From NCBI GenBank assembly GCA_014804785.1, contig JAAUZD010000052.1, positions 1 through 33,043 of the forward strand: DNA of 33,043 nt. Direction: 5' to 3'. Positions 13,901 to 22,248 of the stretch are shown in pieces. The notes under the pieces were generated by a model that saw only the letters and a list, made by a program, of their open reading frames with translations, was not told where the DNA came from and ran no database searches. A program made the translations under genes and the position numbers. Position 1 is the stretch's first letter. Every line of letters starts with the position of its first letter. Source of the DNA: Lachnospiraceae bacterium (GTDB lineage Bacteria; Bacillota; Clostridia; Lachnospirales; Lachnospiraceae).

Positions 13901-14854
13901 CTACAAGGACAATATTCTTTCATATAAATCTTTCCAGTTTGCTGACAAAATATTCATCTTATATATATCCACTTTCGTCTCAGATATAAGTTTATCTAAT
14001 TCCTTTGCCAACATATCCGCATCCTTATGTGGCAATATTTTCTTTAACGCATACAATCTTGAATATAGATTCGTATTATCTGGAAGAACATCTGCACTGT
14101 CCCTATTGTCCGGTATTACCACAGAAGAAGTCATGCCTACCAGCATAGAGTGATGTGCACAGTAATTTCTAAGATTTCTGACCGCATCCAGCCATGTATC
14201 CATCTGCTTTGTTACTTCCTTTTTGTAATTATTCCCCGGATATGTATAACCCAATACTTCCTTTCGCAAATCACCACGCAGATACGAATACAGCATTACT
14301 ATGGTCCCCATTTCAAAATATGAAAACGCTACCCACACAGGCAATACATTATTTTGACGGGTTCCTCCTCTACGATACTCTTTCAATTCTGGATGTTTGA
14401 CCACATCTCTTCTCAACTTTTCTTCATCATTTGTTAAGCCGACAAAAAACTTTGCATTAAAAAATGATACATTCCTATTTCTGGTCTTTTTATCCTTCTC
14501 ACTCTTGGTAGGTGTATAGTATTGCCTGTTCAAATAGAAGCCTGCATCTCCGGTCTTTAACGAAACCGCATTAGCAATCACACTCTTAAAATAAACCTCT
14601 GCCTTCTTGCAATACTTAAATAGCAACAATCTCAGTTGCACATCAAAATCGTAAATTGCAAAGAATACTTTTGTATCAGCCTTACTCCCAAACACATTTA
14701 CCTGTGTTAAAAGATATTTTCCATAACGACTTGCTCTAAAATACCCTGCATATCCAAGAAAATCTCGCATCTTTTTTCTTTGCCGGAAGTTCACATATTT
14801 TTTCATCAGCATAACCTGATTTTCCAAATCTATTGGCAATTCAGTATTTGGCAC
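13901..14854 (-). CDS. AbiF/AbiD-type abortive infection protein (Abi_2 family, HEPN)
   Basis: About 317 residues of the Abi_2 family (PF07751). The N-terminus LPIDLENQVMLMKKYV, the FLGYAGYFRASRYGKYLL segment and the FFAIYDFDVQLRLLLFKYCKKAEVYFKSVIANAV core are typical. The HEPN ribonuclease motif Rx4H is present: Arg232 to His237 in LRNYCAHHSM (numbered from the GTG at 14863). The family stops phage infection; related work has linked AbiF to an RNA antitoxin and to the ancestry of Cas13. The start at 14854 (GTG, AAGG 8 bases upstream) is preferred to the GTG at 14863, whose site is too close. It is flanked by two near-identical RNA-like repeats, one with a terminator just before this gene: the architecture of an RNA-toxin system. 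Confidence 0.85.
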   Translation of the reverse strand: MPNTELPIDLENQVMLMKKYVNFRQRKKMRDFLGYAGYFRASRYGKYLLTQVNVFGSKADTKVFFAIYDFDVQLRLLLFKYCKKAEVYFKSVIANAVSLKTGDAGFYLNRQYYTPTKSEKDKKTRNRNVSFFNAKFFVGLTNDEEKLRRDVVKHPELKEYRRGGTRQNNVLPVWVAFSYFEMGTIVMLYSYLRGDLRKEVLGYTYPGNNYKKEVTKQMDTWLDAVRNLRNYCAHHSMLVGMTSSVVIPDNRDSADVLPDNTNLYSRLYALKKILPHKDADMLAKELDKLISETKVDIYKMNILSANWKDLYERILSL

Positions 14855-14876
14855 TCGTAACACCTTCCTTCATAGT

Positions 14877-14904
14877 AAAAAAAAAGAATGGATATACCAT
14901 TCTT
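14877..14904 (-). terminator. Terminator between RNA copy A and the HEPN gene
   Basis: AAGAATGG (14884-14891) pairs with CCATTCTT (14897-14904); on the minus strand it runs straight into nine Ts. It sits 23 bases before the abi start, so it should end most RNA transcripts and let a minority read into abi, as in type III toxin-antitoxin loci. Confidence 0.85.
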
Positions 14905-14960
14905 AATCCCGCCAATGGAATATTTGGATTCAGGCATTACCCACGCCTTCCTACGGTCTA
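14877..14960 (-). ncRNA. Candidate abi-associated small RNA, copy A (upstream of the HEPN gene)
   Basis: The 51-bp unit (14958-14908, minus) starts GACCGTAGGAAGGCGTGGG and ends CCATTGGCGGG, followed by the intrinsic terminator at 14877-14904, giving an RNA of about 80 bases. Stems by eye: GGCGT/ATGCC with loop GGGTA, then GAAT/ATTC, closed by CCG/CGG. It has a proper promoter (14966-14994). Position and structure fit an RNA antitoxin that holds the HEPN protein inactive. Confidence 0.65.
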
Positions 14961-14965
14961 TAATT

Positions 14966-14994
14966 AGACTAGCACATACAAAACAAAACTTCAA
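14966..14994 (-). promoter_or_regulatory. Promoter of RNA copy A
   Basis: TTGAAG (14994-14989) and TAGTCT (14971-14966), 17 bp apart, place the start about 7 bases downstream, at the first base of the repeat unit. The spacer holds TTTGTATGTG, also present before copy B. Confidence 0.6.
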
Positions 14995-15017
14995 CCACTT
15001 TTTCAAAAAAATAATGG

Positions 15018-15155
15018 CTATGTAGTTGACGGTTCAACTTCCGTCTCATTAGCTGTAACTTCCTCCGATACATCAGGACACTCCACCCAAATGTTGTTAT
15101 ACCGTATTTGGGGGAGAAATCTCCTAAACTTTTTCGCCAAATCATACGATATATA
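15018..15155 (-). other. Short open stretch resembling a gene end (possible remnant)
   Basis: A 46-codon open stretch without an ATG reads YDLAKKFRRFLPQIRYNNIW and then an acidic tail EEVTANETEVEPSTT before a stop. Composition is protein-like, so it may be the C-terminal scrap of a gene broken when neighbouring elements arrived. The family is not recognised and chance is not excluded. Otherwise 14995-15244 shows no gene. Confidence 0.25.
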
Positions 15156-15244
15156 TTATAACAAAAGGTTCATGAACACGGTACACTATTGAAATACGCA
15201 TCCAAGGAGGGATTGTCGCAGCAAAAGGATTTTCAGGTATTTTT

Positions 15245-15475
15245 ATGGTGCATTCAGTAGATGCTGTTCCTAAGGTTGGCAAAGTAAAGCGTGACCAGCA
15301 GAATGCTTCTTATTCTGAATCCGGAAGCCAGAGTTCCAATGGTTCTTTCGCAAAAGTATTAGAGCATGCCAAAAAAGAAACTCTGAATTCTTCCATGGAT
15401 TGCCACACCACCACTTATGGTCGTGACAGCAGGATACAGACTTTCTTCTATCAGCCAAGGGAATATCACTTCTGA
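15245..15475 (+). CDS. 76-aa hypothetical protein
   Basis: Begins MVHSVDAVPKVGKVKRDQQ and ends TTYGRDSRIQTFFYQPREYHF. The polar, Ser/Asn-rich middle followed by an aromatic C-terminus (TYGRDSR....REYHF) recalls small uncharacterised Lachnospiraceae proteins, but I cannot name the family. AAGGAGG lies 35 bp upstream and a weaker AGG 7 bases upstream, so the true start is uncertain. The gene ends in a strong bidirectional terminator, which supports it being transcribed. Confidence 0.55.
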   Translation: MVHSVDAVPKVGKVKRDQQNASYSESGSQSSNGSFAKVLEHAKKETLNSSMDCHTTTYGRDSRIQTFFYQPREYHF

Positions 15476-15502
15476 AAGTCAAATGTCCAAACGAGAACGT
15501 TC

Positions 15503-15552
15503 AAAAAGAGACTGCGTAAGATGCCTTGCAGCATTTTATACAGTCTCTTTTT
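15503..15552. terminator. Bidirectional terminator between convergent genes
   Basis: AAAAAGAGACTG (15503-15514) and CAGTCTCTTTTT (15541-15552) form a 12-bp perfect stem with T-runs on both strands. It serves the 76-aa gene on the plus strand and the DUF5722 operon end on the minus strand. Confidence 0.9.
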
Positions 15553-15577
15553 CTATCTGCATCTTATAAACCACTTA

Positions 15578-17236
15578 TTACTGTACCACCCCTGTACCGG
15601 ATCTCGTCCATAAAATATTCTGGCTGATCATCTGATCGATATCCATTCCAATGATTTCAGATGCCCTTTCTTTGGCTGCCGCCTCATTAGCAGTCCCCAG
15701 ATCCTTATAGATTGCATAAGCAGGCTTCTTATTTCCGCTCAGGTCACACAATCCAAGCGCCAGATGGCTTTCCATCTCATGGGCGTCATCCGTGTGACGG
15801 AATAAGATAAAAGCATCAATATCCGGTATAGAAGCTGCTTTCAGATAGCCGTATGCAATGGACGCTTCCTGCGCCTCAGTTCCGAAATCAGAAGTATATC
15901 CAATCTCTGCAATAGAAATGCTTCTCACCTCTCCGGAAGGATTTAAAAACTGTTTCTGATGCATATAGTCAATCAGAATGTCAATATTCTGCATAGTAAT
16001 ATACGGTGTCGTAATGCTTTCCTTTACCCATACTGCCGGTCCGTTCCACGCATAAGGGTCATACAGCGGAGAGTTGTATGGATGGAAAGAAAGGCTCCAG
16101 TCTATGTTGCCCTCCCGGATCATATAATAATTGAACTGGTCCAAATACTCCTTTGCCAGAAAGCTCCCCGGATTAGATTTGCGGTTCCACTCCTGATCTA
16201 TGGAATTGTAAATTCTCACGTTGGCATTCATGCTCTTCATTTCATTATAAATGATGCGGAACGCCTTGACATAGTTATTTACATTATAATCCAAAGATGA
16301 GGAATTGCTGTACCACCATGACGTCCGGGCATTTACCTCATTGCCTATGATCCAGTTGTCAACCTGTCCATATTCAAATCTGCCTGAATAACGCTGTCCC
16401 AAAAATGCACCGATTGCTTTCAAATGATTGGTTCCGGATGCATCCGCCACATTAAGGGCGCATCCCTCCCAGACACCTTCCCTTGCGGATGGATGAACTA
16501 AATCCTTTGAATAAAGTCCTTTTCCGCCATTTAAAATCACCATTGTAACCTGCATTCCATAGCTGTTAAAGGTCCGTACTGCCCCATCATAATTTTTGAT
16601 CATCTCGCCGTCAAAATAATAGGTCTGTCCATTATATTCAAAGGGAATCGCTCCCGGAACAGACTCCGCAGAACATATATCATCCAGATGCATATTATAA
16701 ACTACCTGCTGAATGCCAAGATCCTGCAGGTCTCCATTCGTAATCTTATTGATCTCCGGCAGAATTCCCTTGATTCCGGTGTTCATACGCGGGGATGTCA
16801 GTGTGGCAAGGGCTTCCGGATTCGTAATATAATGTTCATCACTTACCTGATACATCTGTCCATTGCGCTTCACTGCTACAAGAAATTTACGACTCAAATT
16901 TGATTCTGCCGTATTATAATTCAGCGGAAAACTTACTGAGACTGAAGTTCCCGCATTCACCACCGCTACAATATCCCCTGCAGTTCCGTCCAGATAAACT
17001 TCATCCGCATAAACATAGAATTTTCCATCATCACTTGCGGGAATACTGCCCGTTTTGATATGGCACACAACATCCGTCCCCGAAATCAGGCAGGAATCGA
17101 TTGCCACGCTCCGCCCTGCAGCTTCCGCACACAGCGGCTTGCCGAAAAACGCTGCCATACTCCCTATCATCAATATGATGGCAGCTGTCGCTGCCATCAT
17201 TCTTGTCATTCGTTTCTTACCTTTATTCATTTGCAT
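15578..17236 (-). CDS. Secreted DUF5722 glycoside-hydrolase-like protein
   Basis: 552 residues from the ATG at 17236, 7 bases after the DUF5692 stop; a longer frame to 17332 would overlap that gene and is rejected. A signal peptide (TRMMAATAAIILMIGSMAAFF, cleavage near AEAAG) shows export without a lipobox. Residues ~40-140 form a beta-rich domain; the rest resembles a TIM barrel of the DUF5722 family. Two glutamates fit clan GH-A catalysis: Glu300 in IIGNEVNART (acid/base) and Glu444 in SIAEIGYTS (nucleophile). No carbohydrate-binding module or cell-wall anchor is evident. It is the last gene of the hypB-hypA operon, an unusual partner for metal-enzyme maturation. Substrate unknown. Confidence 0.8.
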   Translation of the reverse strand: MQMNKGKKRMTRMMAATAAIILMIGSMAAFFGKPLCAEAAGRSVAIDSCLISGTDVVCHIKTGSIPASDDGKFYVYADEVYLDGTAGDIVAVVNAGTSVSVSFPLNYNTAESNLSRKFLVAVKRNGQMYQVSDEHYITNPEALATLTSPRMNTGIKGILPEINKITNGDLQDLGIQQVVYNMHLDDICSAESVPGAIPFEYNGQTYYFDGEMIKNYDGAVRTFNSYGMQVTMVILNGGKGLYSKDLVHPSAREGVWEGCALNVADASGTNHLKAIGAFLGQRYSGRFEYGQVDNWIIGNEVNARTSWWYSNSSSLDYNVNNYVKAFRIIYNEMKSMNANVRIYNSIDQEWNRKSNPGSFLAKEYLDQFNYYMIREGNIDWSLSFHPYNSPLYDPYAWNGPAVWVKESITTPYITMQNIDILIDYMHQKQFLNPSGEVRSISIAEIGYTSDFGTEAQEASIAYGYLKAASIPDIDAFILFRHTDDAHEMESHLALGLCDLSGNKKPAYAIYKDLGTANEAAAKERASEIIGMDIDQMISQNILWTRSGTGVVQ

Positions 17237-17243
17237 ACCACTT

Positions 17244-18281
17244 CTACTCTGCCCTTTCCATTGCCAGTTTGAAATCCTTCTGATCTGTAAAGATTTCGTT
17301 GGTGTAAGGGTTCTTGTTCTGTGCCTTTGCACGTTTTAAGATTACCGCAAACACTGCAAGATTTACTACAATAGAGATGATGGAAATAATTCCCTGTGCT
17401 GTAGGATTTGCCGTCGTCGGCATTGCCTCTCCAAGCGCTGCTGCCGCTCCGCCCGCTCCATACACAGATGATACCGTGGTAAAACGACTGCCATCCTGGA
17501 ACAGCGGGAATACCTGTGCAAACATGCACCATAATGCCAATGTATGGGCACGGTTCTGAATCCAGCCGCCCTTATTCCAAAGCGCATTAGCAACCGTAGG
17601 CGCCAGCAGAAGGGCAAATCCACAATACCATGCGTGAGTAGGAAGATTCAGATAAGTATACTGGAAATTCCAAATATCATAAGCCAGGATAAAGCACCAT
17701 GTCATATCCGGCCAGAGCATATCCTTTTTATCTTTGGAGGAATAAATTCCCCACCAGCCGGTCATACACACAATGTTGATAAGACCTGCAATACCGTTTA
17801 AGATATTCCACCAGCCGCCGTAAAGCCATACACCTTCGGAGGATTTCCACCAGCCTCCCATGATATTTCCGGCTCTTATCACAGATTCAAAATCAGATAC
17901 CACAGCAATCAGGATATTGATTGCAACAATCACAAAGGGGAATACCTTAAAAGCATGGGATTTGCCCAGCTTTCCCCAATGATATTTGATGATCATAAAT
18001 CCAATACAGCCTGCCAGCGCAGCATACAGCTTCGCATAATGGAACCAGCTGTTCATATGCACATAGGTCTGATTATTCAGCGCCCACTCCGCCCCCTGCG
18101 CCGCTCCTACATAAATAGAAATAAAGTAAACAGTCAAAATCGCAGGAATTACAAAAAAACAAATGCTGCCTCCAACTTTTGTACGCCGGGCAATTTCATT
18201 CATCACAATGAGCCCTACAAACACCATGACCCAACCTAAGATCTGCCACATTGTTCTTCCATCATAAATCTGAAAAATCAT
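17244..18281 (-). CDS. DUF5692 family polytopic membrane protein
   Basis: 345 residues with about nine hydrophobic helices (for example ILGWVMVFVGLIVMNEIA and FPFVIVAINILIAVV). Conserved-looking, Trp/Gly-rich loops such as MGGWWKSSEGVWLYGGWWN and DMTWCFILAYDIWNFQYTYL lie between helices, and the C-terminal ~30 residues are a soluble charged tail. I recognise the DUF5692 family but know of no assigned function. It lies 21 bases after hypA and 7 bases before the DUF5722 gene. A role as a transporter or as a membrane partner of the flavoprotein is possible; neither is shown. Confidence 0.8.
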   Translation of the reverse strand: MIFQIYDGRTMWQILGWVMVFVGLIVMNEIARRTKVGGSICFFVIPAILTVYFISIYVGAAQGAEWALNNQTYVHMNSWFHYAKLYAALAGCIGFMIIKYHWGKLGKSHAFKVFPFVIVAINILIAVVSDFESVIRAGNIMGGWWKSSEGVWLYGGWWNILNGIAGLINIVCMTGWWGIYSSKDKKDMLWPDMTWCFILAYDIWNFQYTYLNLPTHAWYCGFALLLAPTVANALWNKGGWIQNRAHTLALWCMFAQVFPLFQDGSRFTTVSSVYGAGGAAAALGEAMPTTANPTAQGIISIISIVVNLAVFAVILKRAKAQNKNPYTNEIFTDQKDFKLAMERAE

Positions 18282-18302
18282 ATTCTCTCCCTCCTTATCA
18301 TT

Positions 18303-18647
18303 TTAGTATACTTCTATTTCCTTAATATTAAATTCATTCCCCTGCAAAAGCCAGGTATCCGGACTTTTGCAGTGGGGACAAATTTTTCCATATTGCACAG
18401 TGGGATAAGTCTGACCGCACCCCTCACAGTAAGTGACTGCGGGAAGCTGCTCCACAATAAGCTGCGCCTGCGCAAACAACTCCCGCTTCTTAATCGCCCA
18501 TTTCCAGCAGTTTTGCAGATAAGACTCAATCACTGTGGACACCTCGCCCAACTCAAGAACTACCTTTGAGATGCCCTTTACCTGATTCTCCTCGGCAACC
18601 TTTTCCAGATTATCCATAATATGAAATACTACTCCCAATTCATGCAT
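18303..18647 (-). CDS. hypA: HypA nickel metallochaperone
   Basis: 114 residues, normal length. The N-terminal MHE carries the nickel-binding His2. The zinc site is made by Cys74, Cys77, Cys90 and Cys93 (CEGC....CPHC). HypA hands nickel, with HypB, to [NiFe]-hydrogenase large subunits, or in some bacteria to urease. The start codon lies 3 bases after the stop of the flavoprotein gene, so translation is coupled. No hydrogenase or urease gene is in the window. Confidence 0.93.
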   Translation of the reverse strand: MHELGVVFHIMDNLEKVAEENQVKGISKVVLELGEVSTVIESYLQNCWKWAIKKRELFAQAQLIVEQLPAVTYCEGCGQTYPTVQYGKICPHCKSPDTWLLQGNEFNIKEIEVY

Positions 18648-18650
18648 AGC

Positions 18651-21437
18651 TTAATCCTTCTTCGGCGCAAATTTGACTTTCAAAGACTGTTTGATCATAT
18701 TGGGCAGCACATATTTCAGTTTATCCTCAGATTTCACCATTTGGGAACATCCCGGCAATTCCCTGTGCAGAGTGATTGCATCAAATACGCACTTCGTGGT
18801 ACAGATACCGCATCCAATACACTTGTTAGGATCTACTACGGATGCACCGCAGGAAAGGCACCGTGACGTCTCCGCTTTTACCTGTTCTTCCGTCAGCGTA
18901 TGAGACAGATCCCGGAAACTGCGCATCTGTGCTTCCTCCGCCCTCTCAGGTCTTTGCCTGTCGGTATTGTCATAGCTGGCAATGTAGATATCCTCTTTAT
19001 CCAGTTCTATAAAATCTCTCCGGTTTCTGCCGATTGTCAGGGTACAATGTTCATGCACAAAGCGATGCAGAGAAATTGCGCCTTCTCTTCCCGCAGCAAT
19101 GGCATCTATTGCAAACTTCGGTCCGGTATAAACGTCTCCGCCTACAAAGATATCCGGCTCTGCAGTCTGATAAGTCAGCCTGTCTGCCATAGCGCTTCCA
19201 TTGAGGCGAAGTTTCATTTTCGTGCCCTTTAAAAGATTTCCCCAGATAACTTCCTGTCCTACACTGAAGATTACACTGGAGCAGGAAACCGTCATGGTAT
19301 CTTCTTCCTCATAAAGCGGTGCAAATCTATGATTCTCGTCAAATACACGGGTACACTTCTTAAATACCACGCCCACAGCCTTTCCGTTTTCTGTCAGGAT
19401 TTCTTTCGGTCCCCATCCGTTGTTAATGGCAACCGCCTCCTGTGTGGCTTCCAGAATCTCTTCACGGCTTGCAGGCATCTCGTCCCTGCTCTCTAAGCAG
19501 AACATGGAAACCTTTCCCTGTCCGCAGCGGGTGCTGGTCCTTGCCGCATCAATGGCAACATTTCCCCCTCCGATGACGATGACATCTCCGCCCAAGTCAA
19601 AGCTTTCCTTCGCTCCGGCTTCCTTAAGAAATTCCACTGCCGTGTATACCCCTTCGGCATCCTCACCGGGAACTCCTGCCTTTCTGCCGCCCTGACATCC
19701 AATGGCAACATAAAATCCCTTGTATCCCTGCTCGCGGAGCTGGGCAATCGTAACGTCCTTTCCTACCTCAACACCGCACTTGATTTCAACACCCATGGCT
19801 TTGATTACATCGATCTCCGCTTCTATCAGATCCTTCTCCAATTTGTAGGAAGGAATTCCATAGGTCAGCATACCGCCGGGCTTTTCATTTTTCTCAAATA
19901 TAGTAGGCTTATAGCCCTTGTCAGCCAGAAAATATGCACAGGAAAGCCCCGCAGGACCCGCACCGATAATGGCAATCTTTTCATCAAAATGTCCCTTTAA
20001 GGAGGGAACCGTAGGCTTGGGAATATAACGGGTCTCCGCTTTCAAATCTCTCTCAGCCACAAAGCGTTTCACCGCATCGATCGCAACTGCCTCATCCAGC
20101 GTAGCGCGGGTACAGGCATCCTCGCAGCGGCGGTTACAGATACGCCCACAGATTGCCGGCAGCGGATTATCTTTTTTAATCAGCGCAAGGGCTTCCTCAT
20201 AGCGTCCTTCTTTTGCCAGCTGAAGATATCCCTGTATTGCTATATGGGCGGGACACGCAGTTTTACAAGGCGCGGTTCCGGTATCATAACAGTTGATCCG
20301 GTTCACATCTCGGTAATTATGGGTCCACATATGCTCCCCCCACTTCTGTTCCTGGGGAAGAGGCATCTTAGGATATGTAACCTCACTGCCATCCTTCTTG
20401 CAGAGCTTCTGTCCCAGCTTCACCGCCCCTGCCGGACATGCCTCCACACATTTGCCGCAGGCAACACATTTGCTCTTGTCTACCTTTGCCACATAAGCAG
20501 AACGCGACATGTTGGGCGTGTTGAAAAGCTGTGAGGTGCGCAGTGCATAACACACATTTACATTACAGTTACAGATGGCAAAAATCTTATTTGCACCGTC
20601 GATATTGGTAATCTGATGGACAAAACCATTGTCCTCTGCCTGTTTGAAGATCTCAAGTGCTTCCTCTCTGGTGATATAGCGTCCATCCTTCTGAGTCTCC
20701 ACCACATAATCCGCCATATCGCCTACTGCTATACACCATCCCTCCGGGTCATCCCCGCATCCTTCATCATGATGCAGCCGGGAACGGCGGCAGGAACAAG
20801 GGCTTGCCGCGTACTTGCCCTCATATTTGGTAAGCCAGTAGGAAATATGCTCCAAGTCAATGGACTCGCTTTCCATCTCAATTGCCTTTTCTACAGGGAT
20901 AACGTGCATGCCTATGCCGTTTCCCCCTTCCCCTACAAAGGGTGTCACATGCTCAAGGGGGAGCCTTGACATATGCTCAAAAAATAAGGTGACTTCCGGG
21001 TTCTTTTCCATGACCGCGCTGTTCATGTTAAAAAATTCCGCCGACCCCGGCACGAACATGGGCAGAATATACTGCTTCTCATGCTGAGGATTCTCCCAGT
21101 TATATTCCAGGATACCTTTCACGGACATCTCCTGAAGCTTTGGCTCAAGTTCTTCTTCCGGCATGCCGGTAAGCTTCACCATCTCCTTTAGCGTTTTCGG
21201 CTTTCTGACCCCCATTTTCAGTGCAATTTCAGCTTCCTCATCCGTGACTACTCCCGCGAGTCCCCAATACTCCGGATCATCCTGTGTGATCTTTTTAAGC
21301 CCCAGCTTCTGCGGAATCCTGTCTGTTATCATCTTTCCCAGCTTCACGATGCTTTCGCGGGGCGGTCCGCTGTGGTCCGGCTGATGCTCGGGATAAACAT
21401 AATCCGGATATAGTTCTTTGTCTAACGTTTTCTTCAT
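18651..21437 (-). CDS. 928-aa iron-sulfur flavoprotein (GltD/NfnB-like oxidoreductase fusion)
   Basis: Order of parts: residues 1-130, a helical/winged-helix-like region (VVTDEEAEIALKMGVRKPKTLKEMVKLTG); 200-300, a cysteine-rich segment (CSCRR, CGDD, ICNCNVNVCY); ferredoxin motif CVACGKCVEACP (324-335); a GltD-type Fe-S domain CKTACPAHIAIQGYLQLAKEG with CGRICNRRCEDAC (391-442); FAD site IAIIGAGPAGLSCAYFLA (488-505); NADPH site VIVIGGGNVAIDAART (619-633); a further CLSCG and ferredoxin motif CIGCGICTTKC (about 860-885). The layout is that of pyridine-nucleotide-dependent electron-transfer enzymes feeding ferredoxin. Placed between hypB and hypA, it may serve a nickel redox enzyme encoded elsewhere; the true substrate is unknown. 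Confidence 0.88.
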   Translation of the reverse strand: MKKTLDKELYPDYVYPEHQPDHSGPPRESIVKLGKMITDRIPQKLGLKKITQDDPEYWGLAGVVTDEEAEIALKMGVRKPKTLKEMVKLTGMPEEELEPKLQEMSVKGILEYNWENPQHEKQYILPMFVPGSAEFFNMNSAVMEKNPEVTLFFEHMSRLPLEHVTPFVGEGGNGIGMHVIPVEKAIEMESESIDLEHISYWLTKYEGKYAASPCSCRRSRLHHDEGCGDDPEGWCIAVGDMADYVVETQKDGRYITREEALEIFKQAEDNGFVHQITNIDGANKIFAICNCNVNVCYALRTSQLFNTPNMSRSAYVAKVDKSKCVACGKCVEACPAGAVKLGQKLCKKDGSEVTYPKMPLPQEQKWGEHMWTHNYRDVNRINCYDTGTAPCKTACPAHIAIQGYLQLAKEGRYEEALALIKKDNPLPAICGRICNRRCEDACTRATLDEAVAIDAVKRFVAERDLKAETRYIPKPTVPSLKGHFDEKIAIIGAGPAGLSCAYFLADKGYKPTIFEKNEKPGGMLTYGIPSYKLEKDLIEAEIDVIKAMGVEIKCGVEVGKDVTIAQLREQGYKGFYVAIGCQGGRKAGVPGEDAEGVYTAVEFLKEAGAKESFDLGGDVIVIGGGNVAIDAARTSTRCGQGKVSMFCLESRDEMPASREEILEATQEAVAINNGWGPKEILTENGKAVGVVFKKCTRVFDENHRFAPLYEEEDTMTVSCSSVIFSVGQEVIWGNLLKGTKMKLRLNGSAMADRLTYQTAEPDIFVGGDVYTGPKFAIDAIAAGREGAISLHRFVHEHCTLTIGRNRRDFIELDKEDIYIASYDNTDRQRPERAEEAQMRSFRDLSHTLTEEQVKAETSRCLSCGASVVDPNKCIGCGICTTKCVFDAITLHRELPGCSQMVKSEDKLKYVLPNMIKQSLKVKFAPKKD

Positions 21438-21510
21438 ACCTTCCTCCCTTGTAAAATTATTTATATTTATAAAAACTATTAAAAAATTCCTATAATCATT
21501 CTGCGTTTTG

Positions 21511-22185
21511 CTATTTAGTCATGTGCCAGCTTCTTACTTCTTCCCCAAGCCATTTGCTCCAGTCTTCTATCCCCTCTCCGGTCTTTGCGCAGATAGGAAT
21601 AATCTTTGCATTGGGATTGCGCATGCGGATGTACTCCTTACACTTCTCCAGGTCAAAATCAAAGTAGGGCATTACATCTATTTTATTGATCAACACCACA
21701 TCGCAAATCGTGAACATCAGCGGATATTTCAGCGGCTTATCATCTCCCTCCGGCACAGAAAGAATCATAGCATTCTTAACTGCTCCTGTGTCAAACTCCG
21801 CCGGGCAGACAAGATTCCCTACGTTTTCGAGGATTGCCAGTTCTACGTCATCTGTTTGCAGTCCTGCCAGCCCCTGCCTGGTCATTTCCGCATCAAGATG
21901 ACACATGCCTCCTGTGTGAAGCTGAATCACCTTCGCCCCTGCCCCTGAAATAGTCTGCGCATCCACATCCGAATCAATATCCGCCTCCATAACTCCAATC
22001 TTAAACGTATCCTTTAATGCTTCAATGGTGCGCATCAGCGTCGTAGTCTTTCCGGCGCCGGGAGATGACATCAGATTTAAAAGAAATACCCCCTTTTCTT
22101 TCAAATCCTGCCTCAAAAGATCGGCCTGCCTGTCATTGTCCGCAAAAACACTCTGCTTGATTTCTAAAACTCTCACTTCTCTCAT
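21511..22185 (-). CDS. hypB: HypB GTPase for nickel insertion
   Basis: 224 residues. P-loop SSPGAGKTT (40-48), the metal site Cys95-His96 in GGMCHLDAEM with Cys127 in NVGNLVCPAE, and the guanine-specificity motif NKID (167-170). The short N-terminus lacks the histidine-rich or CxxCGC nickel-storage stretch of some HypB proteins. It delivers nickel with HypA, using GTP hydrolysis as a gate. It is the first gene of a five-gene operon; 73 bases separate it from the flavoprotein gene. Confidence 0.93.
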   Translation of the reverse strand: MREVRVLEIKQSVFADNDRQADLLRQDLKEKGVFLLNLMSSPGAGKTTTLMRTIEALKDTFKIGVMEADIDSDVDAQTISGAGAKVIQLHTGGMCHLDAEMTRQGLAGLQTDDVELAILENVGNLVCPAEFDTGAVKNAMILSVPEGDDKPLKYPLMFTICDVVLINKIDVMPYFDFDLEKCKEYIRMRNPNAKIIPICAKTGEGIEDWSKWLGEEVRSWHMTK

Positions 22186-22248
22186 GGATGCACCTCGCTA
22201 ACTTTTCTATATGCAGTCAACTCCTTTGCACCACCTATATCATCTAAA

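Noticed and set aside
13816-14958. The two 51-bp repeats as ends of a transposon around the abi gene
   Set aside because: They are direct, not inverted, carry promoters and terminator hairpins, and no transposase lies between them. Module excision by recombination remains possible.
21438-21510. Riboswitch or nickel-responsive element between hypB and the flavoprotein gene
   Set aside because: Only 73 bases of AT-rich sequence without a recognisable structure.
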